A stretch of DNA of 64,000 nt from Andrena cerasifolii (Eukaryota; Arthropoda; Insecta; Hymenoptera; Andrenidae), in contig NC_135133.1 of the NCBI RefSeq assembly GCF_050908995.1, positions 2,894,001 to 2,958,000 of the forward strand, read 5' to 3'. Under the pieces are notes generated by a model, which did not search any database, had not been told where the DNA came from, and worked only from the letters and a program-made list of their open reading frames with translations. A program made the translations under genes and the position numbers. Shown here piece by piece: positions 1 through 12,202 of the stretch (its first letter is position 1; each line of letters begins with the position of its first letter).

Positions 1-1391
1 ATGAATATTGGAGAATTGGCATTGGGCGACGTAAACGAACAGAATGCTCGGTGCAAAAAGACGTTTTGTGGTGACATTTTGTAGATTCCTTTTGGGGAAG
101 GTTTCTCAGGCCACTGTGGAATTAAAACTCTTCTGCATAAGGGGTGGTTTAGGCTGAACTGTCAATCCAAGATTGTCGGTTAGACCACTGTTGCGTTGAT
201 AGCTTTAATTATCAATTTTCTTTGTTATTTATTTCATGGGATTGAGCAGTTTGGTCCCTGGGATCTGATTATAATTGGGTGGCATGCTTTAATTGCCATT
301 GGCAGCTTGGAAGCAGCTGGTAATTATAACAGTGGCATAAGTGGAAGACCTGGATAGCTCCACGTTTCTTTGAATTTATTACCTTTTTTAAAAAAAAATT
401 GTGATCAATTGTGTAACACGTGCGCGTTAAAATTCGATATAAACTATTTCTTTGAAAGATAATACCTCTCTAGTAGAGCCATTAGGAATTGAATTAAATT
501 TTCTAAAATCAAATTTAACCTCAAACTCGGTGAAACGGACTGGCAAATACCACAAACAATTCTTTTATACAATCATACAAAACTGACGCACTCCGAATCT
601 CATGGGCTTTAAAAGAAGAAGAGCAGCTGTAGCAATAATCGCACACGAAAGTGCCACTTGCTCCCAAATAAGCCTGAGACTCCGTCCAGATGCAATAACA
701 CGAAATTCATGCTTCTGGTTTTCCTGCAAATTTAGACGGACGTTGACGAAGCATCGACAGGGCGAGCAATTGGGAGCTGGCCCCTAAAATCTATACGAAA
801 GGAGCCAAGGCGAGAGATTATCCCTTTCCCATGGCTCCTCGCGGCTCGTAGCCCCCGCTCGACGGTAAATACGTGAATAGTTGGCGGAAGAGGGGGAAAA
901 AGAAATCAAAGTAAGGAGGAAGCTGCGCTGAATCGAATTCTTCCCTGAACGAGGATTCCACGGGAAAGTGAGCAGCTTCAAAGGGAAATGGGAAATTGCG
1001 TGAACCCAGGGACTGTCTGGAATGTCGAAGATTTGGTTGACGAAACGAACTTGAGGAGAACCTTGCTGGAATAGCGAGAAGTCCTATTTGAAACGCTGAT
1101 AACGAAGATTCTTGAGGTTCTGTATGTTACAGTTGTATAATTGAAACTAGGTTGGACGAAGACACGCAGAGAGTTTTAAAATAGAAATTGCTTGTTTGGG
1201 AGGTAATTAGGTTCTGTTTGAGCCTGGTGGTAAAGATAAGGTGAAATAATAATTGGGAACTAAATTGAAACTGAAATTCGTAGTAACTTGAGTGGTGACC
1301 AAACGAGGCAAGTGAGTTTATGTTGAGTTGTAAGTGAGTTTTGTGCTCCCGTATAAAATAAATTGGAGATCAGAATACCAAGGATAATATT
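1..1391. other. AT-rich non-coding stretch
   Basis: The only open frames are short (about 65 codons or less). A short ATG frame at position 1 runs 27 codons and has no recognisable similarity. No repeat structure was recognised, apart from a GC-richer patch near 780-900. Confidence 0.5.
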
Positions 1392-2294
1392 CTGACAAGG
1401 GAACGTCCCGAACCCAGAAATTCAAAAAATTCTGAAACTTTGCGAATATGTAGGGAATTTCCTCTCGATTATAACGCAATATTTGTTTGCTGCTTAAATT
1501 CACTCTAAGGGGGTGTAGTTGAGCCCCGGAAAATCCGGTTATTTTCCGATTTTGTGTTATAACTCGTGAACTGTAAAATAATTTTTATACCAAATGATAG
1601 ATCTAATTAAAAGAAGTAACTTTTGTCTTGAAATTAAAAGAGTGTTCGAATATTTAAACAAAAACTAATTGCAATTTTGAAATATTTTTTAACAGTTTCC
1701 AACGTTTCGGTCAATAATTCTTAACCCAGACCATTTTCAAGGAAAGTTAAAATTTATTTTTTTTTTGTAAAAAGTGGAAATAAAAATTGATATTAAATTC
1801 AAAAGTTCATTTATTTTTTTGTAAAAAAGTAGAAATAAAAAATGATATTAAATTCAAAAGTTCATTTAATATCAATTTTTATTCCCACCTTTTACAAAAA
1901 AATACATTTTAACTTTCTTTGAAAATGGTCAGAATTATTGACCGAAACGTTGGAAACTGTTAAAAAAATGTTTCAAAATTGCAATTAGTTTATGTTTAAA
2001 TATTCGAAGGACCGAACCAGTGCGCCGAAACAACACTCTTTTAATTGGAACGATTTCTGCGGTCGAAATTCAAATTATTTTATTTTGTCTTGAAACTTTT
2101 TTCCTACCTTTTACAGTTCGCGAGTTACAACGCAAAATCGGAAAATTTACGAATTTTCAGGGGTTAATTTTACCCCCTTCGAGTGAATTTGGGCAGCACA
2201 CAAAAATTGCGTTGTAATCAGGAGGAAATCCCCTACATATTCACAAAGTTTCAGAATTTTTTTAATTTTCGGTTTCGGGATCTTCCCCTGTGAG
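1392..2294. mobile_element. palindromic element family FB-1, copy 1, with nested foldback
   Basis: The ends are inverted: CTGACAAGGGAACGTCCCGA on the left, and a complementary GGGATCTTCCCCTGTGAG on the right. The arms (ATTCAAAAAATTCTGAAACT, then TTCACTCTAAGGGGGT) recur inverted on the right side. The centre carries the family signature CCAAATGATAGATCTAATTA. The copy is split by an insertion at about 1634-2082. It has no coding capacity, so it is a MITE-like foldback of unknown superfamily. No clear target duplication was seen. Confidence 0.75.
1632..2046. mobile_element. foldback element nested in FB-1 copy 1
   Basis: The inverted ends AATTAAAAGAGTGTT (1632-1646) and AACACTCTTTTAATT (2032-2046) enclose arms containing CCAACGTTTCGGTCAATAAT and its complement. 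The host motif TTTTGTCTTGAAA appears at both 1621-1633 and 2083-2095. This shows where the host element was interrupted and may represent a target-site duplication. About 36 bp between 2047 and 2082 are unexplained. Confidence 0.65.
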
Positions 2295-3323
2295 AAAATT
2301 TTGTAAAAATCGAATCACAAGCTTAGAATTCTAGCATAAGTTGGCATAATTCCTGTCACTGTCAACGTTAACATTTATTAACCACCGTGTCTGCAACGAA
2401 CGTATTCGCCACTGACGTTTGCTCCCGCAGATATTACAAGCTCTGACGTTTGCTGGTGAAAATAGACGTACTCGACGCTGCCTCGAGAGATAAAACGTTA
2501 TCAGGCCACGCACGGTAGTATCTGTTTGATGAACGAGAAAAAACAAAGGAGACTAAAATACAAAAGAAAAGATTTCCGCGTACTAACGTCTGCGGGATTT
2601 GCAGCGTCGTGATTCCATTGTTTAGAGTTGCACCCATTGGTGGACTCAATTTTAAAAATTGCGGGTAAAGCTTCTTCTGCTACTTCGGTGTCAAACTCAT
2701 AATTGAAACTGAAGTTTCAGTTAAATCATAATTCTTTCCTCTTCCGTGATTTTCTATTTATTGTAAGTAAATAGAAGTATAATAAGTACGAAACGAGGGA
2801 AACCTGTGCAATATATCAGGTGCAAATGATAGCTCAAGTCTGAAATCTTCAATTAACTCGTTTCACCGAATTTTGATCCCAAATTGAGGTACAAAAAATC
2901 TGACACATTTGGAAATTGAGAAAATACTATATTTAACGGATAAAAGTGGCAGAATTACTTACACGAGTTTAATTGTCATTTTTCATAACACTGTACTAAA
3001 GTAAAATGACATCTTGTCATGTAACACAGCAGCATCCAAATAACAAGGCTGCGAGAGTAGAGGAAAGTAGCCAAATATGGAATAGTGGAGTTACAATTTA
3101 TGTTTTTTAATGTTTGTTGAATATTGAAAATTGTTCGTAACGTTAGAAATGAGGTAGCGAGAGTGACAAGGGACAAACCCACATTAAAAAAAAAAAATTC
3201 CCTATTTTGTGTGATTAGTAGAGTCTATTGGAATATGTTAGTGCTACTAACTCGATTTCGAAACAAATGTGGGTTAGTCCGTTGTTGCTCTCACTGCCTC
3301 AAATATAAGACTGCTCTTAATAA
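2295..3323. other. non-coding stretch
   Basis: Only short overlapping open frames are present. No repeat or gene was recognised. Confidence 0.45.
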
Positions 3324-4032
3324 GGGGTCATGCTCAGTCAGGAGGCCGAAAAAAGGGTGGTCTTTGGAAATTTTTTACTCCAAAGCTATAACACGTTTCT
3401 CAAAAAATCTTTTTTCCTTTTAAGGATTGCATCTAGTAGCGTGCATCGTAATTTTTTTATTTAAAAATATTTATCAATAACTAAGTTATTGTTCATCATT
3501 CGAAGGTTCTCTAAAAAAAATGCTTCTGCGGTGATCATTGCTGCTCGAAAGTCGATCATCTAAAATAAAAAATTCAAAAGAATTTACTCATTATATTATA
3601 TTATCTAGTATTTGAACGAAGGATTTTTCGAAATATTGATTTGGGAAAAATGGCTGATGTTTAAAGTAAAAGTTTCAATTTTTATCATAAATCGTGCCTG
3701 ATTGTCGTCAATTAAAAGAAAACTAAGCATCGGATAAAAATTCCTTCGTTCAGATACTAGATAATATAATATAATAAGTAAATTGTTTTGAATTTTTTAT
3801 TTTAGATCAGCAGTGGTCACCGCAGAACCTTTTTGTTTTAGAGAACCTTCGAGTGATGGACAATAAATAACTTAGTAATTGATAAATATTTTTAAATGAA
3901 AAAATTACGATGCACAGTACTAGATGCAATCCTTAAAAGGAAGAAAGATTTTTTGAGAAACGTATCATAGTTTTTGACTAAAAAATTTCCAAAGCCCACC
4001 CTTTTTTCGGCCTCCTGACTGAGCACGACCCC
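3324..4032. mobile_element. TTAA-type foldback, TIR GGGGTC
   Basis: The left end GGGGTCATGCTCAGTCAGGA and right end TCCTGACTGAGCACGACCCC are inverted repeats, with arms of roughly 250 bp continuing inward (for example GATTGCATCTAGTAG and its inverted partner). The right flank is TTAA (4033-4036). The left flank is ATAA, probably a decayed TTAA. No coding capacity was seen. Confidence 0.75.
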
Positions 4033-4539
4033 TTAAACGTACCCTAGTCGCACAAAATATTGAATACACATACATCCAATAGGTATTAAAAAGAATATTA
4101 ATTCCTGAATATTTATATCACAATTCTGCTTATAAATTTCACATTTCCTGAATATTTGCCCTTAATTATTCCACATTTTCTGTATATGTATATAACATTT
4201 GGATTCAACATTTTTTCACAACACAAAGTGTAGCTAAAAAAATATATTTTTTAATATTTGAAAAAAAAAACATTTAACCAATACTTTGTGCTACTAGAAT
4301 AATTATATAACTGACTAGCCGTAAAAATCTTTTATTCGAAGAACAAAATGCTCTTCCATATCTGGCTGCATACTTTCTCTCTACATGCACCTCCACCTCG
4401 TCGCCAATCAAACCAGAACAAAGGAACTCAGCCCACCCCAGCACCCACATCAGGTCTTCCACAATTTAAATTCCCAAATTCTAAATCTTCAAATTCTCGA
4501 TGCGCCACCTAAATGTTGATTATTAAAATTACCCGAGAC

Positions 4540-5310
4540 TATTCGCTGCGCGTTGAAAGAACAATTGCAAAGGCCCGTTGGCCGCGTGAAAGCTGAGCCC
4601 CGGTTTGCCAGCGGAGCAGCGCCGATCCTTCAAGCACCAGGAAGACACGTTTTGTAAGGGAACACCGCGGTATCATCCTCCAGCTGGTAAACAGCTGCCC
4701 ACATCCTGTCTCACGTGCGCTGCGCGTCTCCTCCGTCCTCTTCCTTCCTGTCCCCCTCGACAGGAACGATACCCGACCCCCTTTCTCCCTCGTCTCTCTC
4801 GCCCCTTGCGCGGCCACCCTGTGCACGCTGCTCGGCCAAGGTGGAGCGAGGGACGCCGCGAGAGCGCTACCAAAATGGTGGACAGGTGCGCGGTGGAACC
4901 GCCGCGCACTGTCGAACGGACGGCACGCGACTCCACGGCTCTTTGCCCCATTAAAAACCATACCGGGGACTCCGCGGCGCGTGCTTTCACGCGTGTGCAA
5001 ACGGGGAAAGGCAGCGTGCACGAGCCGTCGTATACATTATCGCGCGAGATCCGAGGCGATAGATCGCCGCGTCCCGCTAAACTGTTTAAACGCTGCCGGG
5101 CCCAGATACCATCGTCGCCCACGAGAAAACTGGCCACCCCTGTTAATTAGCCCTGGAAACCATGATTCGCCCCGATTAATCCTTGGCTACTGCCTTTTTC
5201 GGCCCTTCGCCCCGCCACGTGTATGTTTGTCGGGGTATCAACGCGACGCTTGTGCGCTTTCATTGATTTTATTTTGCTTCGCAGGGATATTGCGGTATAA
5301 TAGATAATTG
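4540..5310. other. GC-rich CpG-bearing island
   Basis: Open frames of 154-181 codons occur on both strands in several phases, as expected where stop codons are rare in GC-rich DNA. The translations are low-complexity R/P/S-rich and resemble no family I know. It could be a regulatory element or a non-coding exon. There is nothing to support a protein. Confidence 0.5.
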
Positions 5311-5399
5311 GCGAGGGGGTAGTAGCGTTGAGTGGGTTGCAAATCAGTCACCTTAGATTGGGATAGCAAGTGCTTGGCTTCTACCAAGGGATGGGCAAA

Positions 5400-5475
5400 T
5401 TTTTGTTTAAATACAAACGTCGAATAACGAATAAAAGTTATAAAATTGAATAAAAAAAATTAGTTTATTCGTCGA
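5400..5475. repeat. possible left end of a hAT-like MITE
   Basis: AAGGGATGGGCAAATTTTTG followed by repeated CGAATAACGAATA-like sequence resembles 15470-15610 (CCAGAGATGGGAACAATTTT, then TTCGAATAACGAAC). This suggests remnants of one dispersed family. No right end was identified. Confidence 0.35.
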
Positions 5476-5919
5476 ATAATCTAAAGTTAAACTAACTTTT
5501 CTTTGATCTGTTAGTTAAATTATTTTTTATTTAGTTAATGCCTAAGTCTGGTTTCTACTATTTCAGGCATCGAAAGCAAGAATATTTATTTTTTTCTGTT
5601 TTATATTATTAGTAGGGCATATTGCGATACATTATTGCTACTAACTTAATCTCGCAAAAATGGGGGTTAGTCTGTTTTTGATCTCAATGCCTTATTTAAT
5701 ATTAGTGTCCTCGGGTCTCTTTTGACCCAGTCGTGTTTTCACCTCTGAAGTCCCACTGTGGCATCCTGGGTCCTTTTTGACCCACTCGCGTTTTAATTTT
5801 GTCGTGTATTTTTTCCCTTAGTTTTGGGAGTATGTAGGCTGCTAAGACACTACCGTTCAAAAGTATCGAGACACTTGCTAAATGTGTAGTAACAACACAT
5901 CATAAATCTTACTTAACTT

Positions 5920-6616
5920 TATAGGGTCATTTCACGCGAAAGCGGCCACTTTGTGGAGTAACATTTCGGATTTCGCTGAAACTTGGATATGTTGCCGTCT
6001 TCGGTGATATATAAACGCCTCTCGAAGGATTATTCAAAATTTTTTAAATTGTGGATCTTACAGCTGTTTGAAATACAGTGTTGAGCCCTTTTCCATAAAT
6101 TAAAACTGTTGAACTAACAAGGAAAGATCCGAAAGCCAGAAATTCAAAAAATTCTGAGACTTTGTCAATATGTAGGGAATTTCCTCCTGATTACAATACG
6201 ATTTTTGTTTGCTGCCCAAATTCACTCTCAGGGGGTGAAATTGACCCCTTAAATTCCGGCTATTTTTCGATTTTTTGTCATAACTCGCGAACTGTAAGTT
6301 ACCAAATGATAGGCCTAATTAAAAGAAGTAACTTTTGTCTTGAAACCATTTTTCTATCTCTTACAGTTCGCGAGTTATAACAGAAAATCGGAAAATTTAC
6401 GAATTTTCAGGGGTTAATTTCACCCCTTAGAGTAAATCTGGGCAGCAAACAAAAATTGCGTTGCAATCAGGAGGAGATCCCCTGCATATTCACAAAGTTT
6501 CAGATTTTTTTGAATGCTCGGGATCTTCCCTTGTAAGACACTGATAAAAGAGTACATAATCAAAAGTATTTCGCAAAAAAAAAAATGGTACCATTTTCCG
6601 TGGAGTGACTCTATAA
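5920..6616. mobile_element. foldback element with nested FB-1 copy
   Basis: TATAGGGTCATTTCACG on the left has an imperfect inverted partner CGTGGAGTGACTCTATA on the right. The interval is occupied mostly by FB-1 copy 2. Just upstream, CTACCGTTCAAAAGTATCGA is reminiscent of Tc1-type ends, but no partner was found. Confidence 0.4.
6115..6547. mobile_element. palindromic element family FB-1, copy 2
   Basis: This is the most compact FB-1 copy, about 430 bp. The left arm starts AACAAGGAAAGATCC and the right arm ends GGATCTTCCCTTGT. Between them are the family motifs TTTGTTTGCTGCCCAAATTC and its inverse, and the central CTAATTAAAAGAAGTAACTT. It is non-coding. Confidence 0.75.
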
Positions 6617-7734
6617 AATAGCGCCTAAAAGCAATCTTTATCACTTTGTTGCGGAATAAACAAGTTATAAATTGAAAATTCCTGATTTACAAACTTAAGC
6701 ACCAGTAGCGCATTAAAATTCAACACGCGATTCAAGAGTTTATAAACACAAAATACGTTCAGAAGCACTCTTTCCATTTGCCCAGAGCTTAGAAATTAAG
6801 CAGCCTGAAGCCAACGAACTTTTCAAGTCGCAAGATGGTTTCATTAGCTTTGGGATTTTTGGAGGCGAATTTTTTATTGCATTTTACTTGTGTAATTTAT
6901 ACACAAAAATCAATTTTATCGTATCACGATACTTTACTGTAGGGGAGACCGGGGCTAAAAGTTCCGGGGGTAAGTTGTTCCGACGGCTCTGTCTTCAAAA
7001 TAAAAAGAGCGTTGTACTTTAAATTATTTTTTCCGTGTGAGTTGATCACGCCACTCTGTCGCCCACTTTAATAGCGTCCGCGACAGCGAATTGTGTGGTT
7101 GTAAGCAAGGACCTATTAGTCGCGTACCAGATAAGTAAAAATTTTTCTATCATTACTTTTTGGTCTATTTCAATTATTTAACGTCGATATTATAGATTGA
7201 ATCGTTCTTATGGATCAAATGACATTTAAGAACATGGTGTAATAGTGTTTATCGTTTGAATACATGTATAAGCAGAATAGTCTTTGAAATTGCTACATGT
7301 GTCGGTAGGGGCTAGTTGTTACCGTGACTTGGGGCACGTTGGTACCGTAAAAACTTGCCCCGCCGCAAATAGGTCTGTGAAGATAGCACCCCCAAATTCG
7401 ATTTTTTAAAAAAACTCAACGGCATTCGTTTGTCCTTCGTTTGCCCACGTTTGCCCATAAAATTTTTTTTTTTGCCCACCCTACAAAAAAAGTTATGAAT
7501 AAAATAAAAAATTTGTCTTCATCACCCACGATGAATGCATTTCAATTTTTTAAAAGAAGGATACGAATGTACCCGACCTGGCCACGTTTGCCCACTCTCA
7601 GATTTCGTATGCTCACCCTCCAGAATCGAATTAAAAAATAAAAACCTCGAAAAGAAGGGTACAGGTGAAGCGATCGCGTTAAAGTTCGATTTTTCTGGAA
7701 AATATTATCAAAATCGTTCTTTCAACGATGCAGT

Positions 7735-8690
7735 CCGTTAGTTTAGATGTAGAAGAGATTTGCCCATGCATTAATTTCGTATGCCCACCCTTCAGAATCG
7801 AATTATTAATAAAGATAGTCAAGAAGTGCGGTACCCGTTGAGACGACCAAGTATAAGTTCAATTTTTAATTAATTAAACGATGAAATCGTTTGTTTAACA
7901 ATGCATATCGTTTGTCCAGATGTAGAAGAGATTTGCCCATGCATTAATTTCGTATGCCCACCCTCCAGAATCGAATTATTAATAAAGATAGCCAAAAAGT
8001 GTGGTACCCGTTGAAGCGATCGCGTTAAAGTTCGATTATTCTCGAAAATATTATCAAAATCGTTCTTTCAACGGTGCAGTTCGTTAGTTTAGATGTAGAA
8101 GAGATTTGCCCATGCATTAATTTCGTATGCCCACCCTCCAGAATCGAATTATGAATAAAGATAGTCAAGAAGTGCGGTACCCGTTGAGACGACCAAGTAT
8201 AAGTTCAATTTTTAATTAATTAAACGATGAAATCGTTTGTTTAACAATGCATATCGTTTGTCCAGATGTAGAAGAGATTTGCCCATGCATTAATTTCGTA
8301 TGCCCACCATCCAGAATCGAATTATTAATAAAGATAGCCAAGAAGTGCGGTACCCGTTGAAGCGATCGCGTTAAAGTTCGATTTTTCTGGAAAATATTAT
8401 CAAAATCGTTCTTTCAACGATGCAGTCCGTTAGTTTAGATATAGAAGAGATTTGCCCATGCATTAATTTCGTATGTCCACCCTTCAGAATCGAATTATTA
8501 ATAAAGATAGCCAAAAAGTGCGGTACCCGTTGAAGCGATCGCGTTAAAGTTCGATTTTTCTGGAAAATATTATCAAAATCGTTCTTTCAACGATGCAGTC
8601 CGTTAGTTTAGATGTAGAAGAGATTTGCCCATCCATTAATTTCGTATGTCCACCCTCCAGAATCGAATTATTAATAAAGAGCCCAGAAGT
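7735..8690. repeat. 173-bp tandem array, left arm
   Basis: The landmark AGATGTAGAAGAG (AGATATAGAAGAG in one unit) recurs at 7745, 7918, 8091, 8264, 8437 and 8610, spaced exactly 173 bp. Two monomer types alternate, one with TTAGTTTAGATGTAG and one with CGTTTGTCCAGATGTAG, in the order A B A B A A. This implies duplication of a 346-bp dimer. Confidence 0.88.
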
Positions 8691-9169
8691 GCGTCGTTGG
8701 AAAGAATTCAAGAGTATCGCAGACATCTGTTTACGTTTCGGCAGTGGCACTCGGGGCTGCGACCCTTTAGGATATCAGCGCTGCGTGTCGTCATCGAACG
8801 TGCCGAAACGTAAACATATGTCTGCGATACCCTCGAATTGTTTCCAACGACGCACGAAAGTCAGTCGGTCTCCAGAGTTCGGACGCAACTCTTGCGAGAC
8901 CGTGCATTCATTTACGGTTTGTGAAGTAACTGTGAGATTATATTATTTTCCGTTGTGCGATATCATTGCGGTAATTAGTGAAAAATGACTAGAAAACCAC
9001 TCTGGTGTTATTCTGCACATGCTGCGGATGTGTGAAAAGTGTGAAGTATTCGATGAGCGATACAAATTGAAGTGGATAACATGTCACCAAACACCTTAAC
9101 CTTTACGGTAAGAACAATCGATTTTGATAATTCATTCGGAAAAAAAAACGAACGGAAAGGTATTCGGTT

Positions 9170-9740
9170 CAACAGGTACCGCACTTCTTGGCTATCTTTA
9201 TTAATAATTCGATTCTGGAGGGTGGGCATACGAAATTAATGCATGGGCAAATCTCTTCTATATCTAAATTAACGGACTGCATCGTTGAAAGAACGATTTT
9301 GATAATATTTTCCAGAAAAATCGAACTTTAACGCGATCGCTTCAACGGGCACCGCACTTCTTGGCTATCTTTATTAATAATTCGATTCTGGAGGGTGGGC
9401 ATACGAAATTAATGCATAGGCAAATCTCTTCTACATCTAAACTAACGGACTGCATCGTTGAAAGAACGATTTTGATAATATTTTCCAGAAAAATCGAACT
9501 TTAACGCGATCGCTTCAACGGGTACCGCACTTCTTGGCTATCTTCGTTAATAATTCGATTCTGAAGGGTGGGCATTCGAAATTAATGGATGGGCAAATCT
9601 CTTCTACATCTAAACTAACGAACTGCACCGTTGAAAGAACGATTTTCATAATATTTTCGAGAATAATCGAACTTTAACGCGATCGCTTCATCTGTACTCA
9701 TTTTTTCGCGGTTTTTATTTTTTATTTAAATTCTGGAGGG
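9170..9740. repeat. 173-bp tandem array, right arm (inverted)
   Basis: Inverted versions of the same monomer are present. The landmark for ACCGCACTTC recurs at 9175, 9348 and 9521, again spaced 173 bp. There are fewer copies than in the left arm, so the two arms have expanded independently. Confidence 0.85.
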
Positions 9741-10834
9741 TGGGCAAATGAAATCTGAGAGTGGGCAAACGTGGCCAGGTCGGGTACATTCGTATCCTTC
9801 TATTAAAAAAATTGAAATGCATTCATGATGGGTGATGAAGACAAATTTTTTATTTTGTTCATAACTTTTTTTTTCAAGGGTGGGCAAACGAAAATTTTTT
9901 ATGTGCAAACGTGGGCAAACGATGGACAAACGAATGCCGTTGAGTTTTTCCAAAAATTCGAATTTGGGGGTGCTATCTTCGCAGACCTGGCGCAAATGTA
10001 TAAATTGTTTCCGCTGTGCTTTAAGATGCGAACATATGAATGAAAGGCGGAAAGGGACACGACTTCGATCGAAGTTATGCGTAAAGATAAATAAAAACTG
10101 TCGCTTTTGGTTTTCTTTTAAAGATAATACATTTTTGTTGGTCCGAACCTTCATAACTAACCATTATTAATAAATTTAGATTTCATTAAAAGGCAACTCT
10201 TATATCATAGTAACAACTTACCCCAATGCGATAACAACTTGCCCCATAGGCGTAAGAAGTTCCGCTTCGATCAGCCACAAATAAATTACTTTCTATGGGA
10301 AACCTATTACAATATATTAAACACAAGCTTAAAATCAGAAGATATAATAAATTTAACAAGAAATTAGTCAATAGTGATGAGAATAACTACATTATTTTCC
10401 AGTCATTTTTTATGTTTCATCGAAATCGGAACTTTTAGCCCCGGCCTCCCCTACATAACTGTAATAGTGACAAACGATGGGACCATTTTAATTCCTTTTA
10501 TTTGTAATTTAAACTACATTCAGTCAGCAATGATGAAATGCCCGGCTGCTTTTGAACGCTAGTATATGTGTGTTATATTAAATGTACAGCTTGTATTCCT
10601 AGGATGTGTCTTTACATACAGCTAGTGTGGATCTCAGATTAGTCACAGTGCAGGATGTGGGAGAGGTAATTGGGATAGGTTTCATTAACGAATTGCAGAG
10701 CTGTGACTAATCCAAAAGTCACTTAAGTGGTGTATAAAGCAATATTCTTGAGGGTGCTAGCTACCACACGTATCGCTGGTCATTCATTGCAGAACTGCAC
10801 TGATTAGGTTGCATTCTTATTAGAGATCCCTATT

Positions 10835-11045
10835 TCACGTGTATTTAAATACACGTGTACACGTGTATTAAACGTATCTGTACCTCGATCCGTGTATCTT
10901 TTAGTACATAATCCGTCATATCTTTTAGTATTTAAATACACGTGAATTTAGATACTCGTGTATCTTTTAGTACATAATCCGTCATATCTTTTAGTATTTA
11001 AATACACGTGAATTTAGATACTCGTGTATTTATAAATACACGTAT
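10835..11045. repeat. 66-bp tandem repeat, ACACGTG-rich
   Basis: ATCCGTCATATCTTTTAGTA recurs at 10911 and 10977 (66 bp). The units contain TTTAAATACACGTG, and overlapping ATACACGTGTAC-type palindromes lie just upstream. About 2.5 copies are present. Confidence 0.75.
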
Positions 11046-11816
11046 ATTAACGTATCCGTATTTTGATTCGTCTGATTTTTAATATCTATAGATATCCCAG
11101 AACTCTGGGGGATTGCGAAATTCATAAAAGAATTAATGTATTTAAATATATTTACTAGAATAATATGTGGAAAGTATGGTTTTACAAATTTTCAGATTGT
11201 ATCTAATAACACAATTATAAAATTAACAAGATTTATTTAATCAATTACCTATTTTGATACAAAAAATTAAGGCATTACTGGTAATAAGCGAGCTTCTTTT
11301 TAGACGCAACGATAATCCTTAAAATTGAAAAACATATTCACATATTCAACCTACTACTCTGCCCTCCTTAGTTAAACTGTACTATCTAGCATTTTTTCAT
11401 TTTTCGAGATATGTTGAAATACTTGAAGTTCCACACGCCTTTTACCTTTTAATTAAAGTTAGAAAACTCTACGTGCTTCGTAAAAGTTTATAAACAGTAT
11501 AATGTATTTAACCTAACTTCTTTCCAAATGGTTATAACATCCTATCTAAAACAATTAATCAGTTGGTACGGTAATAATACATCACCTACCGGTTCACCTA
11601 TTACAAAAAATTATATTAGGCTGTTACGAAATAATGACAACATGTTTTAATTTGATCGAAGGAAAATAAGGACGGTACAAAGTAATTGATAAAACTTCAG
11701 TTTTCTCGGTTGTTTCAAAATGTTAGATAGGACATTTTAATTAAAGATGGCAGTACTGTCCATGTGTTCTTCAAGATTACTGAATACTTTAGATATTTTA
11801 CAAAAGCTGTGCACCC
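11046..11816. other. AT-rich stretch, nothing recognised
   Basis: The sequence is very AT-rich with no open frame of note and no repeat structure that I could identify. Confidence 0.45.
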
Positions 11817-11820
11817 TTAA

Positions 11821-12202
11821 TGGGTAGTCTCAATCGCAAGTGCGGAAAATAGTGTTTTTTTAAAGATTTTCTTTCAGAAACACTAGATATTCGCTGAAAA
11901 TCGAAAATCGTAAACAAATCTCAACGTTTTTGTTAATAAAAAAGAGTATTTCATATTTTTAGTTGATTCTAACAGTGCCAGGACTGAACATAACTCTATA
12001 AAACAATAAAATGTGAAGATATTGATTACAGATCAACTCGTGCATTATACCTTTATAGGGAACATTTATTTAATGTCTAAAAAAAATACTGAACACCCCA
12101 TAACAACATACCAAAAGACTGTTTTGATTGAACTTAAAATTTTCCAGAAAAAGTTCCTAAACGGAACCACTATTTTTCGCCCTTACGAATGAGACTACCC
12201 CT
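11821..12202. mobile_element. TTAA-flanked foldback of 382 bp
   Basis: TTAA flanks lie at 11817-11820 and 12203-12206. The ends are inverted: TGGGTAGTCTCAATCGCAAG against an imperfect CTTACGAATGAGACTACCCC. The similarity continues inward to AAAATAGTG. It is non-coding and fits the TTAA-specific MITE group. Confidence 0.78.

Larger units (their letters stand above)
6942..10451. mobile_element. 3.5-kb foldback with TIR GGGGAGACCGGGG and internal satellite
   Basis: The outer ends are inverted repeats: GGGGAGACCGGGGCTAAAAG on the left and CTTTTAGCCCCGGCCTCCCC on the right. Both are flanked by TA (6940-6941 and 10452-10453), compatible with a TA target duplication. Inside, 7380-8690 and 9170-9980 are long inverted arms containing motifs such as ACCTGGCCACGTTTGCCCAC. 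Both arms contain 173-bp tandem units. No transposase was recognised, so it would have to be moved by enzymes from elsewhere. The TA flank suggests a Tc1/mariner-like enzyme, but this is only inference. Confidence 0.8.

Noticed and set aside
4539..5150. Long overlapping open frames (up to 181 codons) on both strands
   Set aside because: They occur in several phases at once in GC-rich DNA, have biased R/P/S composition and resemble no family. No start context or splice pattern was found.
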